DNA from: Anaerolineales bacterium
GTDB taxonomy: Bacteria > Chloroflexota > Anaerolineae > Anaerolineales > UBA11858
Direction of reading: 5' to 3'
Assembly: GCA_024763275.1 (NCBI GenBank)
Contig: JANTFT010000022.1
Location: 1-35,694, forward strand
Length of the DNA: 35,694 bases
A program made the translations under genes and the position numbers. Shown here piece after piece: positions 5,952 through 14,568 of the stretch; within the stretch, counting starts at the first letter, position 1; every line of letters starts with the position of its first letter. The notes under the pieces were generated by a model. The model made no database searches. It saw only the letters and a program-made list of their open reading frames with translations, and was not told where the DNA came from.

Positions 5952-7049
5952 ATGTTAACCGGAAAAGGAATGTTCATCTGGAAGATCCAGAACTGCCATA
6001 ACGGCAGTATCAGTGAGATCACCCGCCGGGCTGTCAAGTCCAATTACAGCCATGTGCTGGTCAAAATAGCCAACGGGATATACAGCTACAACTATGACTG
6101 GGAAAAGAACATCGATCTGGTCCCCCCACTCGTGGCTGCTTTAAAAGCTGAAGGCATCCAGGTCTGGGGCTGGCATTATCTCTTTGGCGATCAGCCCGGC
6201 CAGGAAGCTTCCAAAGCCATCAGCCGCATCCGAGAACTTGGTGTGGATGGCTATGTCATCAATGCCGAGGGGCATTATAAAGGCAAATACAGCGCGGCCA
6301 CTACCTTTATGAATCAGCTTACAGGAGCAATCAAGGGCATCCCCATCGCGTTGAGTTCTTACAGATATCCTAACTACCACCCTCAGCTGCCCTGGAATGA
6401 GTTCTTGAAAAAATGTGATCTGACCATGCCCCAGATATACTGGATGTTTGCCCATAACCCGGGAGCGCAGCTCAAGAAAAGCATTGCCGAATTCCAGAAT
6501 TTAAAATATACACCTCCTATATTCCCCACCGGCGCCGCTTTCACAGAATATGGCTGGACCCCGACCGTAGCGGAAATCGTCGAGTTCATGCAAACAGCCA
6601 AGAATTTAAAACTGGCTGGAGTCAATTTCTGGGAATGGGGAAATATGCACACCTACCTCCCTGCGCAGTACTACCGCACCATCCGGGATTTCGACTGGCA
6701 AGGAGGAACAACACCCCCCCGGGATATTTCCGAGCAGTATCTGGCTGGCCTGAACGCTCACAGCGCCGAGCAGCTGCTGGGTCTATACAGGGATGACGCT
6801 GTCCATATCACCAGCGAGCGCACGGTGCAGGGCAAAGCAGCGATCAAAAGCTGGTTTGAATCCTTATTTACGGAAATACTGCCAGACGCTACTTTTAAAT
6901 TGGCTGGTTTCAGCGGATCAGGCAGTACACGGCAGATCAGCTGGACAGCCAGTTCATCCGCAGGAGCTGTCCAGGATGGCAGAGACACTCTCGGCTTGAT
7001 TGAAGGCAGGATCGCCTACCACTTTTCAGAATTTTCTATCAGTAAATAA
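5952..7049 (+). CDS. TIM-barrel glycoside-hydrolase-like protein with C-terminal SnoaL-like domain
   Basis: A 365-residue protein starting at an ATG with GAGG 7 nt upstream. Residues 1-250 have the strand pattern of a (beta/alpha)8 barrel like GH25-type or related lysozyme-like hydrolases: GMFIWKI, HVLVKIANG, VWGWHYLFGD, then GYVINAEGHY with Glu106 at a typical catalytic strand end, MPQIYWM, and GVNFWEWGN. Residues about 258-364 form a separate SnoaL/NTF2-like fold (YLAGLNAHSAEQLLGLYRDDAVHIT, VQGKAAIKSWFESLF). No signal peptide or membrane helix is visible, which is odd for a wall hydrolase. It follows the LCP gene by 66 bp, so a shared transcript is likely. The substrate is unknown and enzymatic activity is unproven. 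Confidence 0.6.
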   Translation: MLTGKGMFIWKIQNCHNGSISEITRRAVKSNYSHVLVKIANGIYSYNYDWEKNIDLVPPLVAALKAEGIQVWGWHYLFGDQPGQEASKAISRIRELGVDGYVINAEGHYKGKYSAATTFMNQLTGAIKGIPIALSSYRYPNYHPQLPWNEFLKKCDLTMPQIYWMFAHNPGAQLKKSIAEFQNLKYTPPIFPTGAAFTEYGWTPTVAEIVEFMQTAKNLKLAGVNFWEWGNMHTYLPAQYYRTIRDFDWQGGTTPPRDISEQYLAGLNAHSAEQLLGLYRDDAVHITSERTVQGKAAIKSWFESLFTEILPDATFKLAGFSGSGSTRQISWTASSSAGAVQDGRDTLGLIEGRIAYHFSEFSISK

Positions 7050-7057
7050 AACCCCGG

Positions 7058-9505
7058 CTAACCCTTTACTCCTGGGCGTAAAGTCTCCCAGGGGATGGTC
7101 AGCAGGGTAACCTGGTCGTCTTCCTTGATATCGACTACCTGCTTGCCTTTCTGGGCAGCTCGCGAACTCAGGGGAGCGGCGTCCAGTCGGGCGGATTTTG
7201 GCGAATATTTTTCAAGGTGGACAGTTACCCTCATGGTTCCTTTGCCTGCCGTCATGCCTGCCAGCTCATCACCATCGGGAAGCTTCCAGGCTATGACTCC
7301 TTTGCCGTATCTTCTCTGCTGTGGAAAATCATCAGCTTTGACCCTTTTAGCCCTGCCTGAGGTGGTCAGGAAGAAGATCTCACCTTTGATCGGCAGAACT
7401 TCCATACCTACGATCCGGTCGTTTTCCTCAAGCTTCATGCCGTTCACTCCGGCGGCCACCAGGCCCATCGGCCGGACATCCTCTTCGGAAAACCTGATCG
7501 CCATTCCCCGGCGGGTCGCCAGGAAAATATCCTTTTCTCCATCGCTGAGCCGGAGAGAAACCAGCCTGTCGCCTTCATTCACTTTGACCAGGGTAAAGAG
7601 CTGAGCAGAAGGACCGGGCAGTTCCCCGATCTCAGTCTTCTTCAACATGCTCTGGGCTGTGATGGTAATGACATACCAATTCTCATCCCGGTCTTCCTTG
7701 GGAGGAAGCCCGAAGACCGCCCCCAGCCTGGCATCCTTCTGAAAGGGTGTCAGGGTTGAAAAATGAGCCCCCTGGCTGGGCTTGGAAACTTCCGGCACAG
7801 AATGGGCCGGAACAGCGGCCGCCTCACCTGACTCGGACACCAGGAAGAGAGTATCACGCGTATTTACCCTGACCAACCAGCTGGGCACATCCCACCCGCT
7901 CGGTCGGGGGGGATCATTGCCCGCTGTCCGGGAAATCAATCCATCGCGGTTGATCATCACCCAGACATTTTCTGACGGCGTCAGATGGGACAGCTTCATG
8001 GAGGCCCCCTCCAGACCTCCCTCCACCATGGCAATCTGGGTTCTGCGCGGGTCGCCAAATCTCTCCTTGATCTCCTGGAGGGAAGCCGCCACGACCTCCC
8101 GCATCTTCTTGGGAGATTTCAGCAGACCGGTAAGTTCCTTGATCTCTTTCTGGGTTTGTTTATATTCTTCCTCGATCTTCTTACGCTCCATCCCCGCCAG
8201 CCTGCGCAGCGGCATGTCCAGGATAGCCTGAGCTTGAATTTCTGTCAGGGAAAATTCTCGCATCAGATTGTTTTTGGCTGTTTGCGCGGAGCGGGATTTG
8301 CGGATCAGATCAATGACGGCATCCAGATTGTCCAGCGCGATCACCAAACCTGCCAGGACGTGTTCCCGGGCCTGAGCTTTTTTCAGATCATACTGGCTGC
8401 GCCTTTTGACGATTTCCAGGCGGTGCTCCAGATACACCCGCAGGGCGTCTTTAAGATTGAGAAGGGTGGGTTCCCCATTCACCAGGGCAAGTATGATAAT
8501 GCTGAAAGTATTCTCCAGAGTAGAGCGCTTGTAAAGGTTCTCCAGGACCTCTTCCGGCTGGGCGGACTTCGTCAATTCGATCACAATGCGCATGCCCTGA
8601 CGATCGGACTCATCCCGCAGATCAGCAATCCCCTCGATTTCCTCGTCCCGAACCAGCTTGGCTATCCTCTCCAGGACGGTGACCTTTTTAGTCATATAGG
8701 GAATTTCCGTGATAACGATCCTGTGTCTGCCTCGCGACATCTCCTCTATGATCGCCCTGGCCCTGATCTTTACTTTTCCGCGACCTCCCCCGTAAGCGCT
8801 CTTCAAGCCGCTCCTGCGCTGGTCCTCAATGATCACCCCTCCGGTAGGAAAATCCGGCCCCTGGATAAATTGGGTCAGCTCCTCCACGGTGATCTTATCC
8901 ATGGATTTCCAATTTTTCAGCATATAATCCAGGGCATCCACCACCTCTCCCAGGTTGTGAGGAGGAATACTGGTTGACATGCCGACAGCAATCCCTGTTA
9001 CGCCGTTAACCAGCAGATTCGGGAAGGAGGCTGGCAGCACATCTGGCTCCTGCAGGGTGCCGTCGAAATTATCCCTGAACTCAACAGTATTCTTTTCAAG
9101 GTCCTCCAGCATCAGGGTCGCCGTGGGGGCCATGCGGGCTTCGGTGTAGCGCATCGCCGCCGGGGAGTCACCATCGATCGATCCGTAGTTGCCCTGCCCG
9201 TCCACCAGAGGGTAACGCATGGAAAAGTCTTGGGCCATGCGGGCCATGGATTCATAAACTGCCATATCCCCATGGGGATGGTATTTACCCAGGACCTCAC
9301 CAACGATGCGAGCGGATTTCTTATAGGATGACTCCGGGCCCATCTTCATGTCATACATGGCATAGAGAATGCGGCGATGGACTGGCTTCAGCCCATCCCG
9401 GGCATCCGGCAGCGCCCGGGATACAATCACGCTCATGGCGTAATCCAGGTAGGCTTGCTGCATCTCATCGTCGATATCAATCGGTCGTACCAGACCAAAA
9501 TCCAT
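7058..9505 (-). CDS. gyrA: DNA gyrase subunit A
   Basis: An 815-residue GyrA, the DNA cleavage and rejoining subunit of the A2B2 gyrase that introduces negative supercoils. The N-terminal breakage-reunion domain starts with [29 protein letters not shown], and the catalytic Tyr120 sits in [12 protein letters not shown]-terminal pinwheel follows, with a GyrA box QRRYGKG near residue 730 that supports gyrase rather than topoisomerase IV. In the quinolone-binding loop the sequence is [10 protein letters not shown], so the usual Ser (E. coli 83) is Met81 and the usual Asp (E. coli 87) is Glu85. GGAGGAATT immediately precedes the ATG. gyrB is not nearby. Its stop codon is 8 bp from that of the convergent hydrolase-like gene, with no terminator between. 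Confidence 0.96.
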   Translation of the reverse strand: MDFGLVRPIDIDDEMQQAYLDYAMSVIVSRALPDARDGLKPVHRRILYAMYDMKMGPESSYKKSARIVGEVLGKYHPHGDMAVYESMARMAQDFSMRYPLVDGQGNYGSIDGDSPAAMRYTEARMAPTATLMLEDLEKNTVEFRDNFDGTLQEPDVLPASFPNLLVNGVTGIAVGMSTSIPPHNLGEVVDALDYMLKNWKSMDKITVEELTQFIQGPDFPTGGVIIEDQRRSGLKSAYGGGRGKVKIRARAIIEEMSRGRHRIVITEIPYMTKKVTVLERIAKLVRDEEIEGIADLRDESDRQGMRIVIELTKSAQPEEVLENLYKRSTLENTFSIIILALVNGEPTLLNLKDALRVYLEHRLEIVKRRSQYDLKKAQAREHVLAGLVIALDNLDAVIDLIRKSRSAQTAKNNLMREFSLTEIQAQAILDMPLRRLAGMERKKIEEEYKQTQKEIKELTGLLKSPKKMREVVAASLQEIKERFGDPRRTQIAMVEGGLEGASMKLSHLTPSENVWVMINRDGLISRTAGNDPPRPSGWDVPSWLVRVNTRDTLFLVSESGEAAAVPAHSVPEVSKPSQGAHFSTLTPFQKDARLGAVFGLPPKEDRDENWYVITITAQSMLKKTEIGELPGPSAQLFTLVKVNEGDRLVSLRLSDGEKDIFLATRRGMAIRFSEEDVRPMGLVAAGVNGMKLEENDRIVGMEVLPIKGEIFFLTTSGRAKRVKADDFPQQRRYGKGVIAWKLPDGDELAGMTAGKGTMRVTVHLEKYSPKSARLDAAPLSSRAAQKGKQVVDIKEDDQVTLLTIPWETLRPGVKG

Positions 9506-9528
9506 AATTCCTCCAACTACAATACAAG

Positions 9529-9574
9529 ACGGAATACGATAAATGCGGTTTTTTCTCCACGTTTCGTATTCCGT
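9529..9574 (-). repeat. Inverted repeat in the gyrA leader
   Basis: ACGGAATACGA (9529-9539) and TCGTATTCCGT (9564-9574) are perfect 11-bp complements around 24 nt. The repeat lies between the predicted gyrA transcription start (about 9612) and the ribosome-binding site (about 9510). It could form an mRNA hairpin or bind a dimeric regulator; no T-run follows. Confidence 0.6.
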
Positions 9575-9618
9575 ATTTGTACCACTTTCAGTGCCTGCTG
9601 GGAATTGAACCGTGGAGC

Positions 9619-9627
9619 ATTATAACA
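9619..9627 (-). promoter_or_regulatory. Extended -10 promoter of gyrA
   Basis: TGTTATAAT on the minus strand predicts a start near 9612 and a leader of roughly 105 nt. The place where a -35 would sit is occupied by G-rich tandem repeats instead of TTGACA. Confidence 0.6.
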
Positions 9628-9629
9628 TG

Positions 9630-9662
9630 AAAAACCTTTCCCCCGGAAAACTTCCCCCCGGG
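9630..9662 (-). repeat. Imperfect tandem repeat over the gyrA -35 region
   Basis: Two head-to-tail units of about 16-17 bp (plus-strand 9630-9646 and 9647-9662, each A-rich then C5-6 then G2-3) abut the -10 element. Their position suggests an activator or supercoiling-sensitive site; this is inference. Confidence 0.4.
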
Positions 9663-9770
9663 AATGACCCTGGTGGGAACTAGAATGGTTCGTATGATGC
9701 AAAGTATCTGGAGAGAAATCAACGCTTGGCCTTGAGATCAGGGGGCAGCGCTGGACAACCATCCAGAAGT

Positions 9771-9808
9771 TAAACAAAGCAGGCGGCTTCCAGCTGGAAG
9801 CCGCCTGC
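9771..9808 (-). terminator. Intrinsic terminator of rpoC
   Basis: A perfect 13-bp stem (9779-9791 with 9796-9808) around AGCT is followed on the minus strand by TTTGTTTA. It begins 26 bp past the rpoC stop codon. Confidence 0.9.
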
Positions 9809-9834
9809 AATTTCTGTCAATACAATCCCCTGTC

Positions 9835-12800
9835 TTAGGACTGGTCTTCCTCAACAGCCTGATCTTCCAGATCCTGGATGACCGTGTCCTCGGTGATCTC
9901 GTCTACCACAGCGGCTTCTTCCTCTTCTTCACTTTCAGCGCTCTCATTTTCAGTCTCTGGCTCTGGCTCCGGCTCTGGAGCGAATGGACCGCGCTTGAAG
10001 CCGGTCCCAGCCGGGATCAGCTTGCCGATGATCACATTCTCCTTCAGACCAAAGAGTGGGTCTTCATCTCTGTTGACCGCTGCCATGGTAAGGATCTTGA
10101 TCGTGTGCTGGAAGGAAGCGGCTGAGAGGAACGAATCCGTATTCAGCGCAGCCTTGGTGATTCCCAGCAGCACATCATTGTATTTCAGAGGACGCTTACC
10201 TTCCGCGAGCAGCTGCTCGTTCTCCTTGATGACTGCGATGCGATTGGTCAGCTCCCGCGGCAGGGTCTCGGAATCACCAGAGTCTATCACGTTGACCCGG
10301 GACATCATCTTGGCTATCACGATCTCGAAATGCTTGTCGTGGATATTCTGGCCCTGGGAGCGGTACACTTTCTGGACTTCAGAGAGCATATAGCGCTGGC
10401 AGGCTTCCCGGCCCCGGATGCGCAGGATATCGTGAGTGTTCAATGAGCCCTCGGTCAGCCGCTGAGCCGGTTCGACCATGTCGCCATCTTCTACAGCCAG
10501 CCGGGCATTGCTGGGAATCTCATAGAACTTCTCGTCTTTCATTTCCCGGGAAATAATGATCGTGCGGCCCTCTATACGCACACGCCCAGCGTTCTTGGCT
10601 TCCAGCTGATTGTCTGCATCAAGCGATGCGATCACATCGCCAGCTTCCACTTCATCTTCGTCATTTACCCGGCGGCGCCAGTACTTTTCCAGCTCATAGC
10701 TGTCGCTGACCATCTCGCTATGAGTGACGCGGACCACCCGCATATCACTGTAGCGATCCGATTTCTCAATACTCACCCTTCCGGCTATTTCAGTCAGCAC
10801 AGCCTCGCCTTTAGGTGCTTTGCGGGCTTCAAAGAGCTCCTCCACACGGGGCAGACCGGTGGTGATATCACTGGCCGCAGCTACACCTCCGGAGTGGAAG
10901 GTCCTCAGAGTAAGCTGGGTTCCTGGTTCACCAATCGATTGAGCGGCCACAATACCAACCGTAGCACCCAATTCAACCGGTTCTCCGCGGCCTAGATCCA
11001 GACCATAGCATTTGGCGCACAGGCCGTATTCCAGTTCACAGGTCAATGGGGAATAAACCCGGACGCTATCGACATTTGATCGCTGGATCTTCCGGGCAAT
11101 ATCCCTGGTGGCCAGGGTTCCCTTTTCCACCAGGATTTCCCCGGTCTCATTGTCAACCACGTGAGCGGCCAGCACCCGGCTGAACACCCGCTCCTGTAAA
11201 GTTTGACCGGCAACATCCTCGTCCCGTTCCAGGACAATGGAATTTTCAGTGCCGCAGTCCTCGGCGTTAATGATGGCATCCTGGGAAACATCCACGAGCC
11301 GGCGGGTCAGATAACCGGCATCGGCTGTACGCAGGGCAGTATCAGCCAGGCCTTTACGGGCACCATGGCTGGAGATGAAATATTCCAGGGCGGTTAGGCC
11401 TTCCCGGAAGCTGGAGCGAATCGGCAGAGGGATGATCTGGCCAGATGGGTCAGCCATCAAGCCCCGCATACCAGCCAGCTGGGCAACAGGTCCAAAACCG
11501 CCTTTCGTGGCCCCGGACAAAGCCATTACGGCCATATTGCCGTGGGGATCCATGTTGGCCTTGACGGCGTCACCAACCAGAGAGGTTGTTTTCTGCCAGA
11601 TATCGATGACCCGGTCGTCCTGCTCCTGGGCTGTCAGCAAACCACGCCGGAAGCTGCGTTCCACCGTACGGACCTTTTCCAGAGCATCGGCTACAATCTG
11701 TTCCTTTTCGGGTGGGATCTGCAGGTCTCCGACTGCGATGGAATAGCCGGACTTGGTGGCATACTCAAACCCCAGATCTTTGATCTTGTCAGCAGCCCGG
11801 GTAGTTGTCTCATTATCGCAATACTCATAAATCTCGGTGATCAGGTCTTTGACGTCGCCCTTGACCAGGGACCAGTTCACAAACTGCACCTCTGGCGGCA
11901 GAGCCATATTGAAGAGCGTCCGTCCTACCGTGGTGTCAATCACCCTTTCCTCAGGGGCGACCATCCGCTCACCATCTTCGTTGTACCAGGTTTCAGCGAG
12001 CAGTCTGATCTTCGTGGGAACCTTTATCTGCCCCAGCTGATAAACGAATTCAACCTCATCCATAGAGGAAAAAACCCTTCCATCCCCAGGATAAGGCCGC
12101 TCGTCATCCCTGGTCAGGAAATATACTCCCATTACCATATCCTTGGCAGGGGCGATGATTGGCTCACCGTTGGCTGGTTTCAGCAGGTTCTTGGTAGAGA
12201 GCATCAGCTCCCGGGCTTCCTGAACCGCTTTTTCTGAGAGCGGTACATGGACTGCCATCTGGTCACCGTCAAAGTCCGCATTGAAAGCCGGGCAAACCAG
12301 AGGGTGGAGCTGAATGGCGCTGCCTTCGATCAGCTGCGGCTCAAAGGCCTGGATGCCCAGGCGGTGCAGCGTGGGAGCCCGGTTGAGCAGAACCGGGCGG
12401 CTCTTAATGGCTTCATCAAGGGCTTCCCAGACTTCCGGGCGGTTGCGCTCAATCAATCGTTTAGCACCTTTGACGTTGGTGGCAAAACCCCGTTTTTCCA
12501 AGATGGAAATGACGAAGGGACGGAAAAGCTCCAGAGCCATCTTTTTGGGCAGACCGCACTGGGACATTTCCAATTTAGGACCGGATACGATCACGGAGCG
12601 TCCTGAATAATCCACTCGCTTTCCGAGCAGGTTGCGGCGGAAGCGGCCCTTTTTCCCTTTCAGCATATCACTGAGGGATTTCAATTCACGGCGTCCGCGG
12701 CGCGAGAGGGCTTTCCCGCGCTGGGAATTGTCGATCAGGGAGTCAACCGCTTCCTGCAGCATGCGCTTTTCATTGCGGACGATCACGTCCGGAGCGCCCA

Positions 12801-14154
12801 GCTCCAGCAGCCGCTTCAGGCGGTTGTTGCGGTTGATTACCCGGCGGTAAAGGTCATTCAAATCCGAGGTGGCAAACCTGCCGCCATCGAGCTGCACCAT
12901 CGGCCGCAAATCAGGGGGGATGACCGGCAGTACAGTAAGGATCATCCATTCTGGCTGGTTCTCTGTGTTCCGGAAAGCATCAACGACCTTCAAGCGCTTA
13001 ATGGCTTTTTTACGCTTCTGCTTGCTGCCGGTGGTTCGAATCTCATTCCAAAGCTCCTCAGAAAGAGCATCCAGATCCAGGCGCTTGAGAATATCATAAA
13101 AAGCTTCCGCGCCCATCTCTGCCTGGAAGATCTGTCCCCAATGGTTGCGCAGTTCCCGGTATTCGGCCTCTCCCAGAAAGGTCAGCGGCTGTAAATTCAA
13201 CAACTCTTCCCGGAGGCGTTTGTATTCGGACTGAGCGGAATTGATTGCCAGGTCCAGGGTATCGCGGAGCTGATTGATTTCCTGGGTAGTTTCAGCCCGC
13301 ACTCTGGCCACATCCAGTTTGACATGCTCCAGCTCATCTTCTTTGGCCTCTTTGAGACCGTCCTCGATCTCGGTCAAGCGGGCTTTGACCACGTCCTGAA
13401 TGTTAGCGATATGGGAGGTGCTGATCTTTTCCCCTTTCTTGACAATGACGACATCCGTGTCCGGGAAGATCAGGTCAGATTTGGCAGTCTCATCAATGCT
13501 GTCCTGCAGGGTCTTTTCAAGCTTCTGGCCATGTTTGATGACCGGATCCAGCTCCAGAGCGATCTGTTCGTCAAAACGGGTTCTGACATCTTCCTGTTTG
13601 GCTTCCAGCTCGATCAGTCTTTCTTCCCGCTCCAATTCCTTGAGCTTAATCTCTTCGCTCAGGTTCTCTCCCACTTCACCCTCACCGGAGGTAAAGCGGG
13701 TATCGAGCTGTTCCAGAGCTCGCTTACGGCCTTCTTCATCTACATAGGTAACAATATACTGGGCAAAATACAGGACCCGGTCCAGGTCCCGACGGGACAT
13801 ATCCAGTAAACGTCCCAGGATGGAGGGAATACGGCGGGAGAACCACAGGTGGGCGACCGGAGCAGCCAGCTCAATGTGCCCCATGCGCTCACGGCGTACG
13901 GCTGAACGGGTTACCTCTACACCACATTTATCACAGACAATACCTTTATAGCGAATGTTCTTGTATTTGCCGCAATGGCACTGATAATCCCGGATAGGTC
14001 CAAAAATGGCTTCACAGAACAGACCATCTTTCTCGGGGCGCAGTCTCCGGTAGTTGATGGTTTCTGGTTCCAGGACTTCTCCATATGACCAGCTGCGGAT
14101 GATTTCTGGCGAAGCTAACCCGATGCGAAGTTTTTGTATCCCCGTAGTTTTCAC
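9835..14154 (-). CDS. rpoC: RNA polymerase beta-prime subunit
   Basis: A 1439-residue beta-prime, the subunit carrying the catalytic magnesium site. The N-terminal zinc ribbon uses Cys59, Cys61, Cys74 and Cys77 (CHCG ... CDKCG). The active-site motif NADFDGD is at 625-631, and a second zinc site includes the [11 protein letters not shown] cluster. The bridge-helix/trigger-loop region and the [16 protein letters not shown] block are intact. Between the clamp start (about residue 138) and the conserved [12 protein letters not shown] block lies a charged coiled-coil insertion of roughly 180-200 residues, larger than the one in actinobacteria. The C-terminus is a Glu-rich tail. The start is a GTG with AGGAGGT 6-7 nt upstream. 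Unusually, rpoB is not upstream; a histidine kinase gene is. Confidence 0.98.
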   Translation of the reverse strand: MKTTGIQKLRIGLASPEIIRSWSYGEVLEPETINYRRLRPEKDGLFCEAIFGPIRDYQCHCGKYKNIRYKGIVCDKCGVEVTRSAVRRERMGHIELAAPVAHLWFSRRIPSILGRLLDMSRRDLDRVLYFAQYIVTYVDEEGRKRALEQLDTRFTSGEGEVGENLSEEIKLKELEREERLIELEAKQEDVRTRFDEQIALELDPVIKHGQKLEKTLQDSIDETAKSDLIFPDTDVVIVKKGEKISTSHIANIQDVVKARLTEIEDGLKEAKEDELEHVKLDVARVRAETTQEINQLRDTLDLAINSAQSEYKRLREELLNLQPLTFLGEAEYRELRNHWGQIFQAEMGAEAFYDILKRLDLDALSEELWNEIRTTGSKQKRKKAIKRLKVVDAFRNTENQPEWMILTVLPVIPPDLRPMVQLDGGRFATSDLNDLYRRVINRNNRLKRLLELGAPDVIVRNEKRMLQEAVDSLIDNSQRGKALSRRGRRELKSLSDMLKGKKGRFRRNLLGKRVDYSGRSVIVSGPKLEMSQCGLPKKMALELFRPFVISILEKRGFATNVKGAKRLIERNRPEVWEALDEAIKSRPVLLNRAPTLHRLGIQAFEPQLIEGSAIQLHPLVCPAFNADFDGDQMAVHVPLSEKAVQEARELMLSTKNLLKPANGEPIIAPAKDMVMGVYFLTRDDERPYPGDGRVFSSMDEVEFVYQLGQIKVPTKIRLLAETWYNEDGERMVAPEERVIDTTVGRTLFNMALPPEVQFVNWSLVKGDVKDLITEIYEYCDNETTTRAADKIKDLGFEYATKSGYSIAVGDLQIPPEKEQIVADALEKVRTVERSFRRGLLTAQEQDDRVIDIWQKTTSLVGDAVKANMDPHGNMAVMALSGATKGGFGPVAQLAGMRGLMADPSGQIIPLPIRSSFREGLTALEYFISSHGARKGLADTALRTADAGYLTRRLVDVSQDAIINAEDCGTENSIVLERDEDVAGQTLQERVFSRVLAAHVVDNETGEILVEKGTLATRDIARKIQRSNVDSVRVYSPLTCELEYGLCAKCYGLDLGRGEPVELGATVGIVAAQSIGEPGTQLTLRTFHSGGVAAASDITTGLPRVEELFEARKAPKGEAVLTEIAGRVSIEKSDRYSDMRVVRVTHSEMVSDSYELEKYWRRRVNDEDEVEAGDVIASLDADNQLEAKNAGRVRIEGRTIIISREMKDEKFYEIPSNARLAVEDGDMVEPAQRLTEGSLNTHDILRIRGREACQRYMLSEVQKVYRSQGQNIHDKHFEIVIAKMMSRVNVIDSGDSETLPRELTNRIAVIKENEQLLAEGKRPLKYNDVLLGITKAALNTDSFLSAASFQHTIKILTMAAVNRDEDPLFGLKENVIIGKLIPAGTGFKRGPFAPEPEPEPETENESAESEEEEEAAVVDEITEDTVIQDLEDQAVEEDQS

Positions 14155-14258
14155 TCGAAAACCTCCTGTACGTTCGTGCTATCAACCGCTGAAACTATAA
14201 TCCCAGATCATCCACCATCCAGCCTGACTTAGACCCTAAACCCACAACACCCCCTCCC

Positions 14259-14278
14259 GATTCCTCCCTGCAGGAATC
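14259..14278 (-). repeat. Small hairpin in the rpoC leader
   Basis: GATTCCT (14259-14265) and AGGAATC (14272-14278) are perfect complements around 6 nt, about 105 bp before the rpoC start. No T-run follows. Confidence 0.4.
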
Positions 14279-14374
14279 AGCCAGGGATCTCCTGTATCAT
14301 GATCAATTGTGAGGTCTGTTTGTGTCCAATAAGCGGCACCGTCAGCCAGGAAAGAAGTCTTAGTACCAGCACGC

Positions 14375-14414
14375 ACAAAAGCAAGCGCAAAAGAGATCGC
14401 TCTTTAGCGCTCGC
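14375..14414 (-). terminator. Terminator or attenuator hairpin upstream of rpoC
   Basis: Bases 14381-14395 and 14400-14414 pair at 13 of 15 positions around ATCG, followed on the minus strand by TTTTGT. It sits about 30-65 nt downstream of the predicted start of the 14453-14481 promoter. It would therefore either end a short RNA or attenuate the rpoC transcript. Stopping read-through from the kinase gene is another possible role. Confidence 0.6.
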
Positions 14415-14446
14415 ATTCTGTGAGAGAATTGATATTTAACATGCAA
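14375..14446 (-). ncRNA. Candidate small RNA or attenuated rpoC leader transcript
   Basis: A transcript of about 70 nt is predicted from a strong promoter to a hairpin plus U-tract. It contains no ribosome-binding site with a usable frame that I can see. If termination is incomplete the same RNA is the start of a rpoC leader of about 290 nt. The two readings cannot be separated from sequence alone. Confidence 0.4.
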
Positions 14447-14452
14447 CAAGCA

Positions 14453-14481
14453 ATTATACAGGCTGAAAGGGGTCCAGTCAA
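14453..14481 (-). promoter_or_regulatory. Near-consensus promoter upstream of rpoC
   Basis: TTGACT (14476-14481), exactly 17 bp and a perfect TATAAT (14453-14458): the best -35/-10 pair in the window. The predicted start is near 14446, 290 bp before the rpoC start codon. Confidence 0.8.
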
Positions 14482-14568
14482 GAGGGATTTCCCCCAACCT
14501 CTATCCAGAGCGTACCCGAGATTGCCCCCTTCAAGCCCTGGAATTTTTGTAAGGAAAGTCTACCACAA

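Larger units (their letters stand above)
9506..9834. other. gyrA-rpoC intergenic region, 329 bp
   Basis: On the minus strand this holds, from rpoC toward gyrA: the rpoC terminator, about 100 bp without recognisable features, a G-rich tandem repeat, an extended -10 promoter, the gyrA leader with an inverted repeat, and the gyrA ribosome-binding site. The long open frame across it (9517-9810) crosses all of these and is not believed. Confidence 0.7.
14155..14568. other. rpoC upstream intergenic region, 414 bp
   Basis: On the minus strand, from the kinase gene toward rpoC: about 85 bp without visible features, a near-consensus promoter (14453-14481), a terminator-like hairpin (14375-14414), a second small hairpin (14259-14278), and the rpoC ribosome-binding site. 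No convincing protein-coding gene is present on either strand. Confidence 0.7.

Noticed and set aside
9517..9810. 97-residue minus-strand open frame between gyrA and rpoC
   Set aside because: It spans the rpoC terminator, the gyrA promoter and the leader repeat, and has no ribosome-binding site or known motif.
13324..13809. Plus-strand open frames of 110-250 codons inside rpoC, gyrA, the kinase and the glycan genes (for example 13324-13809, 24785-25420, 26996-27679, 31770-32519)
   Set aside because: All lie antisense to genes with clear motifs and show no domain, ribosome-binding site or promoter of their own; they reflect codon bias in the real genes.
14194..14199. TATAGT as the rpoC -10
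   Set aside because: No acceptable -35 at 16-18 bp and no extended -10; the TTGACT-17-TATAAT pair at 14453-14481 is far stronger. A secondary promoter remains possible.
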